From: Prostheceraeus crozeri | Lineage: Eukaryota; Platyhelminthes; Polycladida; Euryleptidae | Direction: 5' to 3' | Assembly: GCA_907163375.1 (NCBI GenBank) | Contig: CAJQUW010005346.1 | Span: 124,001 to 188,000, forward strand | DNA: 64,000 nt | The notes under the pieces: model-generated | What the model was told of the DNA's origin: nothing | The model's input: only the letters and a program-made list of their open reading frames with translations | Databases searched by the model: none | Shown here: piece by piece, positions 38,306 to 51,949 of the stretch | Position numbering within the stretch: the stretch's first letter is position 1 | How the letters are laid out: each line of letters begins with the position of its first letter | Position numbers and translations under genes: made by a program

Positions 38306-38848
38306 CACTTAGGCCAAAATTGAACTATTATACAGCAATAATCCTTATTTTGTTTGTCATCGATTAATCATCAACATTTAAAAAAGTTATCGTTGGAAAT
38401 GCTAATTTTTAGCACAACTGCATTTTGGCCTATCTAACATTGTCAGTTAGGCCATTACGCAGAAATAACTCAGGTTCACATGTAGGGTACTTCGACAATT
38501 GCCAAAACTTAAATTTGTTCGGCATCGTTGCAGGAACACGTAGCGACCATGAAACTCATATTAACAGTAGCTTTTTCTAAATAGATGCCAAGCGTGCTAC
38601 TTCTTCATTATGACGCACGCTGCCTGTGGGAAGATAGTGGTCGCACACTGTGCACTCAAAATTGCGTTGTGTGACAGCACGCAGTAGCTTGTCGATAGAG
38701 ATGAGAGCCATCAGACAGAGGATCATTCTGACATTGATCAGCCTGTTGTTGACCTTGACTTTCCTACATTCAAGCGTGTTAGGTATATCAATATCAACTC
38801 GATTGTTAAGTGTGGACTTCGTTTATCGTGGATATGAAAAGTAGAGGG

Positions 38849-41800
38849 ATGCTCATGGTACAGGCAGCCTGTAAAAAACGACGAATTGGTAAGTTTTTAA
38901 CAATCGGCCCATTGATGTTTCAGTATTACCGATAGTACAAGAAATATTTGTCAAATATCTAAGTTATGTAGGGTAGTTTATAAAACTCTTAGTATAATAT
39001 TATAATCAGTGCTACATGTTAGAATAATGTATCATAAATTAGGCATTATTCAAATAGTATATCCAAATAATTTCAATTTAGAATCCTTGAATATTCATTA
39101 TTTATGATTTTATTTTCATTATGACATTAATTTCTACGTACACATATTATTTTAGTTTGCAACTTTATAAAGCATGTACATACCATAAATTGATTTTTTA
39201 TTGAGTTCTATATCCATTTTATGAATCATTTCAATAAATACATATGGTTATAATACTTGTATCGAACACTGATCAATCTAGACATTTATATGTAGGCAGG
39301 TATAGCTAAGAAGGAATCAAGAACGTGATAACTTCAATATCAAATGTTTAGTTGACATCAAACAAATGTCTGTTTTTACAGGCATATTTTACTTTCCAGA
39401 ATTAACTGTGAACCCCCGCTCAATGCCCTTGACGCCTAATGAAGTTTTCCGGACGTTATTACACGAGCAAGGTATGTAGAAACTAACTTTTCATTTGTGC
39501 TAAGAAACGAATAAATAATTGAAATGATATTTTTCTTCCAATGAAATTATGCATTTATGAAAATCAAATTTGATAGATATGCAAAAGTATTCTAATTAAA
39601 GAAATATAGTCAACTATTTAATATATCATTGCTATATTTTTGGCTTTGCAAAACAATGAAATACATAGCTGCCCGCTATATGTTTCGTAACATGTTTCTA
39701 ATTGATATTTAATAGGAACTTCGTGAACATTTATTAAAAAATTCAGGTTAAGTACAATATATTACAATTATATTATTGAGTACATCATATATGACCATAG
39801 ATAGCTGTGCATAGCCCATTGATTTTTACAACCTTTTTAGTCAATAGCTAAATAAAGATAATTAACTTTTATTAATATACATGTATTTTGCGTCCTGGTG
39901 GCCGGAGGCTATGATCAAATTATGATTTTCATTTTTAGATACATATATTTTGCGTCCTGGTGGCCAGAGGCTATTGTCAAATTATGATTTTCATTTAATT
40001 AGCATGCTTTGTTCTACACAATTAAAATATACATGTAATAGTTGAGCATTTAGCATCCATTGTTACTATTGTTTGTTTTCCTTTCAGATACAAATCATGG
40101 AGATGAGATGTCCGTTGTCAGTCATGGAGATGAGATGCCCGTTGTCAGTCATGGAGATGAGATGCCTACAGTTGGCAAAAGAAAAAGGAAGTATGAGCAA
40201 AGAAGACCTGACCTGTGGAAACGAAATCGAACCAAGCGTCTAAGGGAAATGGGAGAACCATACAACAACAAACCGGCTCGATCCATGGGAGGGCCTTGTA
40301 CATCGAATGGTTGCAAAACCTCATCAAGAGCTTGCTGTAATATCACAGAAGAACAAAGAATGAAAATATTCGACAATGTTTGGGGTAAGATGAAGACATT
40401 TCGAGAAAGGAAAATATACATCAAAAGCCTCATCAAGTCAGCAGAACCAAAACGCCGTACATCAAGCAGTGATTCTCGCAGATCTAGGAGCTTTTCGTAC
40501 AATTTGGAAGTGGACGAAAATTCTTATCATGTCTGCAAGAGCCTGTTTTGTTCAACAGTTGGCATTCCACAAAGAACTATTGTGCATTGGATGTCAGAGG
40601 AGGCTAATGAATCTCTCATATCACCAGAATCGACCAGTTCTGCTCGAACAGTCGCAAATAGGATCACTGAGGAAGTCACCGCTAACCTAGAGACATTCTT
40701 GAATAGTATAACTACAATGCCATCGCATTATTGCAGAGCAATATATCAGGACCAGAAATTTCTTGAATCTGGGAAGACATTGTCCGGTCTATTCAAAGAA
40801 TACCAAACGAGTGCACAAGCTCTAAACCAAAAGCCAGTGGGTTACAGTACGTTTCTCAAGAAGTTCCACTCCATGGGGTTCAGAGTCTTTACTCCGAGAA
40901 AGGACCAATGCAATGAATGCATAAAATATAAAATTGGCACTCTATCATCAGAGGATCACTCCAAGCATTTGACTTTAAAGGATGCTGCCCAAGCCGAGAA
41001 GGCAAATGACAAAAATGAAGCAAAAAACAAAAGTTTCAGTATGGACTATGGACTTGCAGGCAGTCCTGTTATGTCCCAAAACACAAGCAAGCTGCATGTA
41101 TTATAAGACAAAATTACAGATGCATAACTTCACATTATACTGTTTAGAAACCAAAGAGGGACATTGCTATCCTTGGACCGAGGTTGATGGCGATCTATCC
41201 TCTGAAGTGTTTGCCTACCTTCAGTATCAACACTTCAAGGATTATCTCAATCGTCATGACAGTGTTGAGAAACTAATTATTTGGTCCGACGGTTGTGCTT
41301 ATCAAAACCGCAACGCAACTGTCAGCAATGCCTACCTACACTTGGCTAAAGAAAAAAACGTAACAATAATACAGAAGTATCTCATCAGCGGGCATAGTCA
41401 AATGGAGGCCGATTCTATGCACAGCACAATTGAAAGAAGAATTAGGTGCGAAATCTATTCACCAAGTGACTACAAGATGGCGATGAAATTGGCCCGCCGA
41501 AACCCTGAACCATACGTTGTTCATGATTTGAACCATTCCTATTTTAAAAAGGGGTTTCAAAGCCTATATGTGAAGTCAATAAGACCCGGAAAGAATATCG
41601 GAGACGCAAAAGTTAATGAACTATCAGCATTGAAGTACACAATGACAGGCGAAATGTACTTCAAATTAAAAGGAGAAGAGGAGTGGTCACTTTTACCACA
41701 AAGAATAAATCGTACATCGACCCTTCTCTTGAACCAAATGTTCCCGACGCATCTGGAAATATCGGAGCGGAAGTATCAAGATCTTCAGGTACTCAAATCA

Positions 41801-41851
41801 GTGATCCCAAGTGAAAATCATGCATTTTATGATAGCCTTCCTCACTCTTGA
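38849..41851 (+). pseudogene. transposase with two introns, frameshifted
   Basis: Exon 1 38849-38888 (MLMVQAACKKRRI, donor GTAAGT), exon 2 39382-39471 (acceptor TTTTTACAG, donor GTATGT) and exon 3 from 40088 (acceptor TTTCAG) keep one open reading frame, which strongly supports the splice model. Exon 3 has a Cys/His region (ACCN ... CNECIKYK), then MDLQAVLLCP (first Asp), IIWSDGCAYQNRN (second Asp) and GHSQMEADSMHSTIE (third acidic site). This is an RNase H-like transposase pattern widespread in invertebrate genomes. A direct duplication of TATGGAC at 41040-41053 shifts the frame, so this copy is dead. Confidence 0.75.
39879..40001. repeat. 62-bp direct duplication in the transposase intron
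   Basis: Two adjacent copies of an ATTTTGCGTCCTGGTGGCC-containing unit starting at 39879 and 39941, with a few differences, located in intron 2 of the transposase. Confidence 0.75.
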
Positions 41852-42420
41852 TAACTTTTGCAATCTTTTGAATAGTTTTTTGTTTACATTCTAACTAACA
41901 CAAGTAAAGATGAAAAATTAATCGTTTTCATTGAGCTCCTTTTTAGATTATTCTCGATTAATGGGTGAAATGGAGTAAGATGGTTTCAATATTTACTTCC
42001 TGATGTGTTTGAACTGAAAGTAACAGCCATGTATACAAATCTTTCATTATAATAATTAAATTTTCCCCATAAAATTAGGCCCACAATTAGATTATCTTTT
42101 CAAGTCAATACTTATAGGCCTAAAGTATGTAATTATCATATAACACACAAAATACTTATCTAATTTTGTAAGATAATATGAAAATATAAATGAAACAAAT
42201 CATCTATTCTAATTTTGTGCAAAAATGGCCTATCTACAGAAAATTAATGCAAAATTGGCCTATCTGCAAAAACAACCTATTGTCGAACCAGTATAGCGAA
42301 AATGAAGTGATCCCCTGTTAGGTATACTAATCTTGATATAACACACGAAAAAACTATATTGTTTACCTGGAAAATAAAAAATAGGAAAGTTTATTTCAAT
42401 TTTCTCGAAAGTGGAAAATT

Positions 42421-42451
42421 GCAGATAGGCCATTTTTGCATAAGGCTGTCG
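42421..42451 (-). repeat. right TIR of the DNA transposon
   Basis: Reverse complement of the left TIR, ending GCATAAGGCTGTCG before the ACAT duplication. Confidence 0.85.
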
Positions 42452-42455
42452 ACAT

Positions 42456-45400
42456 GTACATGTACATGTATGCTCGCTGCCAGAACTACATGTGCATATA
42501 TTAGTTTTGCAATTTCCAATTCATACAAGCAGTGGCAGTAGCAACGCTCGCATCACCTTGGCCTCCAGACAAAAAAAGTGCGAACTGAAGTATAGGGCGC
42601 ACAGATCTCTCCAAATGTGCACCTATAGCACAATGCAACTAATATTTAAGACTCACAGTTTACGAGCAATCAAGAAGGTCAATCGTTTTGCAAACTTCAA
42701 TTTTCAGCAAATACACTTTGTCATGTCTTAATAGTTGTTTCCTGTAACGTAAGTGATGCAATTGCCATTCATATCTTGACATCCACTCCACTTTCTGTTA
42801 CGTTTTTATTAATTCACATGTTTTCCTGACTACAAGTTTTCAACTGCACAAACCAAGAAAAGCAACTGCACATTTGAATTTAGAACTGCCGAAATTGTGT
42901 CCAGTTGTACGTTAAAAAACCCTATAGCTAAACAACAGTGCATGAGAGTGAACATGATCTACCATGGACGTTACTTAGTGAACGTCTGCCGCGATGATAG
43001 GTGTGGTACATTCGAATATACTGTACAACAACGGTTTCTATTTCCTAAAACTGAGGATTCGCGTTGTTGTATTTCACTTGGAGAAGGCATTAAGTGAATT
43101 ACATGTGCTTGTATGTCGGCCATCCTTATTAGGTACTAGTTTCAAAAGGGTATTTCGGTCTATCTTTCAGTATTTGTACAAATCTCATGGTTCCTATTTC
43201 ATCAAAGTATAGAGCCCTAATGATTGTTTAGGTGGAAGTTGCTTTGAAACCTTTGCATTTATCAATTTAGGAGATAATAAGAGACAAAAGGTCTGATCAA
43301 CTCAAAACATAAATTCGTTATGCTGAAATCACATTTTTTAACTTCATTTAAGTTAGATAAAAAAGTACAAAAAATATCATGCGAACAGAGATAACTGAAA
43401 CTACAATCCCAAGTTGCATCAGTAAAGAAAAATGCCTAATATAGTCATTTTGCCTTCTTTGACTAAGGATGATTTAAATAAACTAGAGCTGTAATTGGAA
43501 ATTTACAGCTCTAATCATCGTTTCATGGTATTATGCTGATTGAATGACAACTGATTTGTCAATAAAGAACATTAACGCCCTTGATTCCCCGACCGCTTCC
43601 TATGGTAGGTTCTAATCATTGTATTTGACACACGTGCTGAAGTGACAGCAAGCAAGGTTGGACCTAGGGTTTTGGGTCGACCTTGGGTAAGTGATGCAAA
43701 ACTTGGGTTTTCTATTAATGCTGAATATATACAGATCAAGTTACAAAAATTAATATTTTGATTTGAATCTTAGGAGAGCTACAGGATAAGTGCATAAAGT
43801 TCTGATATTTTATCAAATTTCCAATGGATTCACAGAATATTTCAAAAGTGATTAGCTATTTCATTCTGGGCTTGACGATTACCGCACATTGAAAGTTCAT
43901 AGGCCTGCATATTGTATCTACTGTAAGTTTACATGTCTTTTGCTGCATTTTTGCATATTGAATTTTTATATATTCCGCATATTTTACATCTTCGCAGTTA
44001 TCTTCTCACCCTTAACTTTCTGCGATGGCCGACATTTATCCAAAAATTAAAATCATTCCGATTTCGCATTCCATTCACTTACTGCGCACCTATAATATTT
44101 ATCAAGCCTGTTTATATTTCTGAATGATAAAATGAAAACAATTGCGTTGCTATGAGCAATGTGAAACTCAATCATAATTAAATCATAGATCTTCAATTAG
44201 TCAGTAGGTTGTATCAGTGTTGGTTAAATCAAAATAAAACTTTATGACGTAATACATGTACTTAGGCGACTAATTACATTAATTATTGCAATAATAAATC
44301 GTTTCCCACTAATACCTCACTTCTCATGGGCCCAATAGGAATTTTGGCCTATAGAAGAATCTTTATGTCAGCACAAAATACAAAGAATGCACTTCGTCTA
44401 CTTGATTTCATTCATTTATTTAAACTTGGATTTTGGGTTTTGACCCCAAGTTTTTGCCCAACCTTGCAGCAAGCGGCGAGGGTGAGAGTTGTCATCTCAA
44501 AGTTCAAGAGATGAGATTTTCGTCTCTAAACTGCAGAGGGAGGGTTTAACGTTTGCAGAGTTTGAGTGTAGCCTACTTTTTAATACCGTAATTACTAATT
44601 CTTCAATTGTCTGCTTTATAATACGTTAGTTGAGGTTCCCAAATTTCGTGTGCCTGTGCAAAAAATTAAGCTTTATCGTGTAGTAACCCTATGTTGATGT
44701 TGCTTATCTCAATTTTAGATGCGGATATCCCCATGTTCGGCTCGAGGCTCATGCGACTGATCTTCACAAGACGATATTTCCTATCGAAAAGCCGCTACGT
44801 TTGGGAGGAGATTCTCATCGACAACCAAGTGCTGACAAAACAATGTTCATGCAGTGTTAAAGGTATGTGGCCTCTGCCTTCTATAAGGAGACTTCCACTA
44901 TCAGTGCCTCTCGATATGCACTTGCGTACTGCTAAAATATTGTTGCAAACATTGTTCGATAAGAAGCTTTTAACCGTTGACATGGTCTCTTCACTGTATC
45001 ATCTGTCAAAGTTCACCACTATTTTTTGAAGGCGGCCCAGAAATGTATTCCAATATATATATGGAAAACGTAAGAGCATAATCTTTTGCAGTACCCTACC
45101 TTCTCTCCTTTGTCTTTACATATCCAAATTTTATTCAAACAAATATATCGAGGCAGACACCAGCTTCCTATATTAATGTGTCGTGCCGTCGATATTTTGC
45201 TTTCATGTGAGATGATAGACATTATTGTAATTATTAATATTGAAAATTGTTATATATTTTTCAAAAACTTTTGATCAGAATTTTGATGAAGTTGTGAAAA
45301 TATATTCTCTACATGCGTTGAGTCATTTGTTAGACCAGACGAAAACCTTGCTAGACTGTCCGCGACGACGGCGAAACTGCTATAAGTAATGCAGCTTGGG

Positions 45401-45486
45401 GTCCTTTAAAAGACTTTCGAACTGCTTTCTTAAACTTAAGGAAGTATTTCACTGCAGAGACTTAGAGGGCCAGACATTTTTATCCA
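42456..45486. other. unassigned sequence, one possible orphan exon
   Basis: No gene supported. An open stretch at 44719-45029, preceded by a TCAATTTTAG acceptor-like site, reads SRLMRLIFTRRYFLS and DMHLRTAKILLQTLF. It could be a terminal exon of an unknown gene, but no partner exon or domain was found. A short perfect-looking hairpin (AGAGCTGTAA ... TTACAGCTCT) lies at about 43484-43514. Confidence 0.35.
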
Positions 45487-45660
45487 AATTTGAGGAAAGT
45501 CCATGCATTTGACTTCTAATTTTTATTCTTTAGCGAGGCCTTTCAGTCACTAGGAGGCTAAGATAGCCGAAGACAGCTTCTTGTAGTGATGAAAGGCCTC
45601 GCAAAAACAATGTAAATTGGAAGTCGACAACATCTCTCGCTTTCGGGCTTTCCTCAAATT
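45487..45660. mobile_element. 174-bp hairpin (MITE-like)
   Basis: Ends AATTTGAGGAAAGTCC and GGGCTTTCCTCAAATT are inverted, and an inner perfect 13-bp pair GCGAGGCCTTTCA / TGAAAGGCCTCGC lies at 45533-45545 and 45590-45602. It is non-coding and resembles a miniature inverted-repeat element. Confidence 0.6.
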
Positions 45661-45939
45661 AAGGAAGTATGTTTCTCTTACCTTTTATATGAATGTTTAC
45701 TTTTATCTAGTTATTTATTTCAGCGCATCGTAGAATTGGAACAACTGCATGCATATGCTCTTATCTGATGTGAATAAATTTTTTCCACTATCCATTTGTA
45801 TATTGTGCATGAGTCCTAGCTGTTGCTATGTTAATACATGAAAAGTTCCATTATTAATTGTTTTGTAAATTTCATCGGCAGCAACTGCGGGAAGCGCACT
45901 GATCTCAATGATGTTGTCATATTTAACACACAGCTTGCT

Positions 45940-46275
45940 GGGTCTAACAGTCCCATTCTAAGCAATTAATATCAAACTTCGCAGTTTATTTATAGTGTTT
46001 ATGTTAGGCAGAACATTGACAGCCTACGCAGCACCATACTAGGCAATTATCATAAAACTTGGCAGTTTATCTATGGTGCTTACTAGGCAGAACATTGGTT
46101 GCCTACGCAGCACCACACTAGGCAATTATTATAAAACTTGGCAGTTTATGTATGGTGCTTACTAAGCAAAAGATGGATAGCCTACGCAGCGCCATACTAG
46201 GCAGTTATTATAAAACTTGGCAGTTTATCTATGGTGCTTACTAAACTACCTATTAAGCAGAGCATATTTTTTTTA
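45940..46275. repeat. 79-80-bp tandem repeat array
   Basis: About four units, each with CCTACGCAGCACCA, TAGGCAATTAT, AAAACTTGGCAGTTTAT and GGTGCTTACTA. The right end, ATATTTTTTTTACTCGGG, is the reverse complement of the start of the 7.6-kb array. Confidence 0.75.
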
Positions 46276-47449
46276 CTCGGGAATGGATGTTCGAACGTAG
46301 CAGGAGACAAAACAGCTTCCAGCTGATGTGGTTCTGTACAAATGATACCCCTTTTAATTTGCTGACCGACAAGTCAGTCACTCTAACTTCAGAATTGTAA
46401 AAAAAATGATTGCGTATACTTAATTAAATTGGGTTAATCGGAATCTATCAAATTCAAATGCATCGAAGCAATTAATTAATTGCCATTATTTGATGGCAGC
46501 CATCAATTGTAATTGCAATTCTTAATGGCACCAATTAGTTAATGGCAATTTAATTGTTCACGTATTTGTCTTGGAGATTCGGTTCCGTTTTGACACCAGC
46601 TCCTGGCCAGTGATAAAAAGTTGTGATTTTTATATCATTTGACGTAAACATTCTTATCAGGTAGCCCAACAGATAAGTTCAGAACTCACTGCCCTGTTTA
46701 GATAAGCATATAAGTATGCAGAAATATTTTTGTTATTTAGACAAATTAATTTCTAGATATTTGTAAAATGTTTCAGATTTGAACATTTAAGTGATTATCA
46801 TAATTTTTGTCAAATAATAATCAAATATGTATCAAAAATTATTCAAAAATATCAAATATGAAGTATTTGATTGTTTTATAAAACAATTACCTAATTTTTA
46901 TAAAATCTATCACCATCAATTATATATTAGATAAATTATCTCTGTTTTTTCAACCCGGGTACATCTCATCCTCCATATTTCATTCATTGTATATACTGTT
47001 TGTCAATCACGTCCAAATTTTATCAGCTTGGTGGTAATATCAGATAGGAGAAAGTGTTTAAAAATCGATTTGAATGAAGATAAATTTAACTTCTCCAAAT
47101 GTAAAGCTTCAATAACCACTCAAACTTTATGTTTCTGGTGTATTTCCAGCATCCTAGTAAGCCTACCATAAATGTGCCATAGATATTTAGATTGGAAAAA
47201 TTATGTTAAAAACATAAAGTAAGTACATTTAGGTAGAGTGTCGACTCAAAAAAGTATCTGTATACAGTGAAAATATTTATTTGAAAAGATTCAGTTTTTT
47301 GCGGAGATTACGTTCCCGTGTCCCAAAAAATTATTTGAGCACTTTTGAAAAAAGTCAAAATTTATCAATTTATATACTACCGAGCTATGACTCTCTTCTA
47401 TAAGTAGTATGAAACAAGTTGGATATCAAAAGGAATGAATATTTGCTAA
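46276..47449. other. unassigned AT-rich sequence
   Basis: Low-complexity stretches built from AATTAATTGCCATTA-type words around 46470-46550; no gene seen. Confidence 0.4.
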
Positions 47450-48045
47450 TAAGCATTCTAACTGAGCAGAATTTAAGCTGATTGTCGACTGAATTTCATT
47501 AAAGTCCTCATGAAAAAGTCGCGATATAATTCGTGCTTCCTTGAATGAGTTTCAAGTTTTTAATTCGATTTTCATCGGTATGATTTTATGATTCACTACA
47601 TTTACCGGTATATTTTTCATTTCTTGAATCTGAATAATGATGTGGACCATTACATCTTTCAAAGTTAATTGAAATCATTGCCTTTGATAATGTGATTTTG
47701 TTCTGCCAGTGGCAAGTTGCCTGTGACATGATCACGCTTAAGAAAATACTCTTGAGGTTGAGCATGAAAGTAATAGGAATTCCATCGAATTGCTAATTTA
47801 ACAAACATTAAGTTTCCTATCCAAGGCTGCCATGACACTGAGAATCTGTAGAATAATATTATTTCTTTCTGCATTTATCATACCATCATGATCAGTCAAT
47901 TCCGTTGTAATTTCTTCAAAACTACAAAAATTTGCATATCTCACATTTGGTGACAATACCACCTGTTTCCCACACGAGTTAATTTAATAAAATCGAAAGT
48001 GTATGCACATTGGGGATTTAATAAATGCGGAGTTACCACTCTACC
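47450..48045 (-). repeat. dispersed repeat, left inverted copy
   Basis: Reverse-complement similarity over ~500 bp to 51950-52475 (for example CCACCTGTTTCCC versus its counterpart near 51980, and TCATGAAAAAGTCGCGATAT). Also carries GGAGTTACCACTCTACC, which recurs inverted at 52497-52570. It flanks the LINE on the left. Confidence 0.65.
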
Positions 48046-48299
48046 AACTTCTCTATGGTTTATCCTGTGTTATCACCTTGCACTGACGTAGGATGTCCAT
48101 CTGAATCTCTGTATATGTCAACTGTCTCTTTCATCAGATAATTGGGAGACTGGCTCATTATACTTGGACTATTCAAGTCGACGATTTTACAATAGCACCG
48201 GCTTATTGCAGATTGAAACATGACCATATCTCAATGACCGATAATTGATTGTCAGGCAAGAATGAAAGACGTCTTCAGTCTAGGCTAAATCGAAATTTG

Positions 48300-51200
48300 A
48301 CTCGATTCGGTCTTCTACTAACATAAAACATTTAATTTCCGACTTGTTGTTAAATATTACAACATCATTCACAACATCCTCTACCGCCGTAGCCGTCGGA
48401 CGCATTCATGTGCTGCTCGTACAGGTTGTCAGCGCAGCAAGGCAAATTCATGTTTTTGACACTCTACGCTTGTTTTTTTCTCGTCGATCTTTACGTCTTT
48501 CGATTCGGAAACTCTTGCGCTATCCAGCGATGTCCTTCGCTTAAATGGTTTCCGCAACCCTGCTCTGCAATTAGCGTTTTTTTCAATTTTTAAGTTGTCC
48601 ATCAATTAGTCAGCATTCCTGCTTTCCACTCTGCATTCATCTTGCCTCCCATTCCCATGACGTCATCCCCACGAATCACCTACGCGCGGTCCACTCTTCT
48701 GCAGCTGAGAGGAAACTACCGACTGCCTCGCAAACAAAGACGCGCTCTCTGGTTCCATCGCCTCCTTCTTCCCAAAGCGATAATTACATCATCGAATTCC
48801 TGCAAACAGCCAACTTCTCCCTACTCATCCCCGACCGCCAGCACCAATGCTGTGACCAACGGACACGTGAAGTTACGCAAGCCGAAATCCCCACAATATC
48901 AAGCCCCATCTATTCTTGTGTTCAACGCGAGGTCTCTTTTTAATAAACTTGACGATATTCTTATTAGAACCTCAAAATTCGACGCGGACGTTGTAGTGAT
49001 TACGGAATCCTGGCTTGACTCTAACATCTCTGATCATGCCGTCTCACTTCCAGGATGCGAATTGGTTCGACAAGATCGTGATTCGAACGGAGGAGGTATT
49101 GTGTGTTACTGTAAATCACATCTGAAGATTTCTAGTGTAAGTAATACCCATGTTTCTTCTTTCAAATCAAACATTCTTTGTATTTGCATGGACAACTTTG
49201 ATTTGACTTTATGTGCTATTTATCATCCTTACTGGGGTAAAGTCGCTGCACATTCATTAGTTTTGGACTTCGTTCAAGAATTGATAGATAACAGTGAAAC
49301 CAGTCATTTTATGATTGTTGGTGACATCAATGATTTGAGACTTTATATTGATGATTTCTTTGCTTTGAATAATTTGAAACAGCTTGTTAATGTATCTACG
49401 AGAGGTCGTAACACTCTTGACATTGTTGCCACGAATATGCCTAAAAAATTTATGTCCCCTCATTGTATTTCGCCATTGGGACGTTCAGATCACAAAGGCA
49501 TTTTTCTTAATAAATCAAGTGTGATTTCTGTTATCACCAGGAAAGTTAAGGTCCGGTACTTCTCTCCATCATCTTTCGCTGCATGTTATCGTTATCTATC
49601 TTCGGTTGATTGGGATGATTTCTTTCTTCATGTGGATGATGTGAATGTTGCTGTTGACCATTTTCACATGTTCCTTCGCTATGTTTTTCTTCTCTACTCG
49701 ACTGAACGAACCGTCCGTATGAGAAATGTTGATCCTGTTTGGCTGACCCCTACCCTGAAACTCTTGTCTGATGATCGTGACCGTGCGCTCTCTAAAGGGA
49801 ATTATCCTAAGTATCTTCAGCTTAGAGAGAAATTTCGTAACTCTGTGCTTTCCGCCAAATTCCAGCATTTCTCTCATTTGACGTCTGACTCGACCTCCGA
49901 CAGATGGAAATGTATCAATGCTCAAATAGCTGGCAAAAAACAACAATCGGCTTTTGACTTCGCTGATGTCATCAATCTTAATGATTACTTTCAGCGTGCA
50001 TTTTCTCCTCCCGACATTCATCTCTTTAGTGATTCACGTCCTTTAACCAAACCCACCCCGTTTCGAGTCACTGAATCCTTGGTTGTCAATATGATTAAAA
50101 AATGCAAATCGAACTCTGTTGGTCCGGATGAAATTCCCGGATTCTTTTTCAGATCTTTCATCGATGTACTTGCTCTGCCTCTTACAAGACTTTACAACCA
50201 GTGTCTTCAAAGCGGCGTTTTCCCCAACCTCTGGAAATGTGCGAACATCACTCCGATTCCAAAGGGCACAAATGACCACAGACCCATCTCCATCCTACCC
50301 TTTTTGAGTAAAGTTCTGGAGCGGCTTATCAGAGACCATGTCCTATTACCTTCGTTTAATCATCATTTTAACAACAGACAGTTCGGGTTCATTTCAAACG
50401 GTCTTGGTGGTTGCACCAATGCTTTGGTAGCCATTCGCCTTTCTATCATTGAACACATCACTAAGAACCCAACTCATTATGCGAAACTTCTCGCCGTCGA
50501 TTTTCGTAAAGCGTTTGATTCAGTTAGTCATTCCCTAATCCTCCATAATCTCAAGACAAACTTCGCCTGTGACCCCTTCACGATTAAATTCATACAAAGC
50601 TTCCTCAGCAGTCGTTTTCAGCGTGTTTCCACGAGTGGCCTCGTAGCTCCATGGAAAGAGATCCATAGTGGTGTCCCCCAGGGTTCCATTCTTGGCCCCA
50701 TCCTTTTCATCACCCTGATTGATGACCTTCCCGTTTTGCAGGATACGAAAGTTGTTGTGTATGCGGATGATGTCACGTTGATTTTTTTGGGCGATGAGAA
50801 TGCTGTTGATACTTTTCAGAATGTTGTGAATGTCTTCAGTGATTGGTGCGATGAGAAAAAGCTTACGATAAACTCGGAGAAAACAAAATGCATGACTGTC
50901 GCTCGAAAGCTGCGCACTCCGCCAAATTGCCCTGTCCTGATCAACAATAAACCAATCGAGCATGTGAATTATATTAAGATTCTTGGTGTGTTTTTTCTGA
51001 TGATGCGAAATGGGACATACAATTCTCTTCCCTGTACAGCAGATGTTGTCGCTCTATGTCAGTTGTAAAACGCTTGCGAAACAACCATAACTCAGGAAAT
51101 GTATTGTGGCAGGCTTACATAAGTTTCGTTTATTGTCATATTGATTTTTGCTGGCCTGTTATCTGCGATATCAACAGCAACTCCTTCCGCAAACTTGAAC

Positions 51201-51520
51201 AACTTCATCGCATGGCCATGAAATGGTCTGGTTTTTCTTGTAAGTCGAGTCTCATCGATATGCTCGACAAGTGTTGTGCAAAGCTAATCAAGAAAATTGC
51301 AAGCCAAAAGGACATTCATCCCCTTGCTGATTTCTTCGTCACTCGTTCCCATGCTGCTAACGTGCGGAACCCCCGTGTGTTACTCCCTTTCCGAAGACGT
51401 TCGGCCATGTATAACAAATCTTTTGTTAAGTACTGTGTTCACTCATGATTTGTCTTTCTGTACATATTGTCATTACCGCCATTTGTTTTTGACAAATAAA
51501 GAATTATTATTATTATTATT
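48300..51520 (+). mobile_element. CR1/Jockey-type non-LTR retrotransposon
   Basis: A plus-strand endonuclease/reverse-transcriptase ORF, then a short 3' region with AATAAAG and an (ATT)n tail at 51503-51520. The 5' boundary is approximate; GC-richer 5' untranslated sequence begins around 48340. No target duplication was found. The coding region is frameshifted. Confidence 0.8.
48642..51448 (+). pseudogene. LINE ORF2: APE endonuclease plus reverse transcriptase
   Basis: The N-terminal endonuclease has SILVFNARSLFNKLDD, VITESWLD (catalytic Glu), IVGDIND and LGRSDHKGIF (terminal His region). The RT has VGPDEIPG, LLAVDFRKAFDSVSH, GVPQGSILGPILF and VVYADDVTLIF (the YxDD-type box). The first frame ends at 51068, and the C-terminal part continues in another frame from about 51056 to 51448 (LEQLHRMAMKWSG), so there is a frameshift near 51000-51060. 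In the endonuclease, IVGDIND is followed by LRL where the family usually has FN. The protein nicks target DNA and primes reverse transcription there. Confidence 0.88.
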
Positions 51521-51949
51521 GTGCTCGCATGAAATTAGGAGTTAGACTTATGAATATTAATAACAAAAGAGAATTTTAATTTTATGTGCCGAGACCGAAA
51601 GTGCAGTACAACTTGCATTAAGTATATTCACTCCCCCAGAAATTATCCCAAATAGCAATAAAAGCACATAACAGTTGATACTAAGATGCTATAATGTCTC
51701 AAATCCAATCATTAGTTTTTATAATTGAAAGTTAGATCAAATGCCTTAAGAAACCACTACACTGCAAGCCGTCAACTACCAAAGGAAATAAACTTCGTTG
51801 CGGAAGCAACTCATAAAAAATGACATTTCTCCCAAATGAAGACGGCTTGCATTCCTTGCTACCAGACCGTGTTCATATCTAACTTTTCACATTTAGTTTA
51901 TATTGAATACTACTTGTAAATGAACTGAACAGTAGTTGACATACACTTT

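Larger units (their letters stand above)
38275..42451 (+). mobile_element. DNA transposon, Sola-like, 4.2 kb
   Basis: Terminal inverted repeats of 31 bp with one mismatch (38275-38305 and 42421-42451), starting CGACAGCCTTATGC, with ACAT on both sides. Subterminal TGGCCTANCTG words recur inside both ends. A three-exon transposase gene with a DDE/DDD-like pattern lies inside. A 4-bp duplication fits the Sola superfamily; the assignment is tentative. Confidence 0.72.

Noticed and set aside
44691..45029. Possible host terminal exon
   Set aside because: Acceptor-like site and open frame, but the protein matches nothing I can name, and a BEN-like reading was too weak to report.
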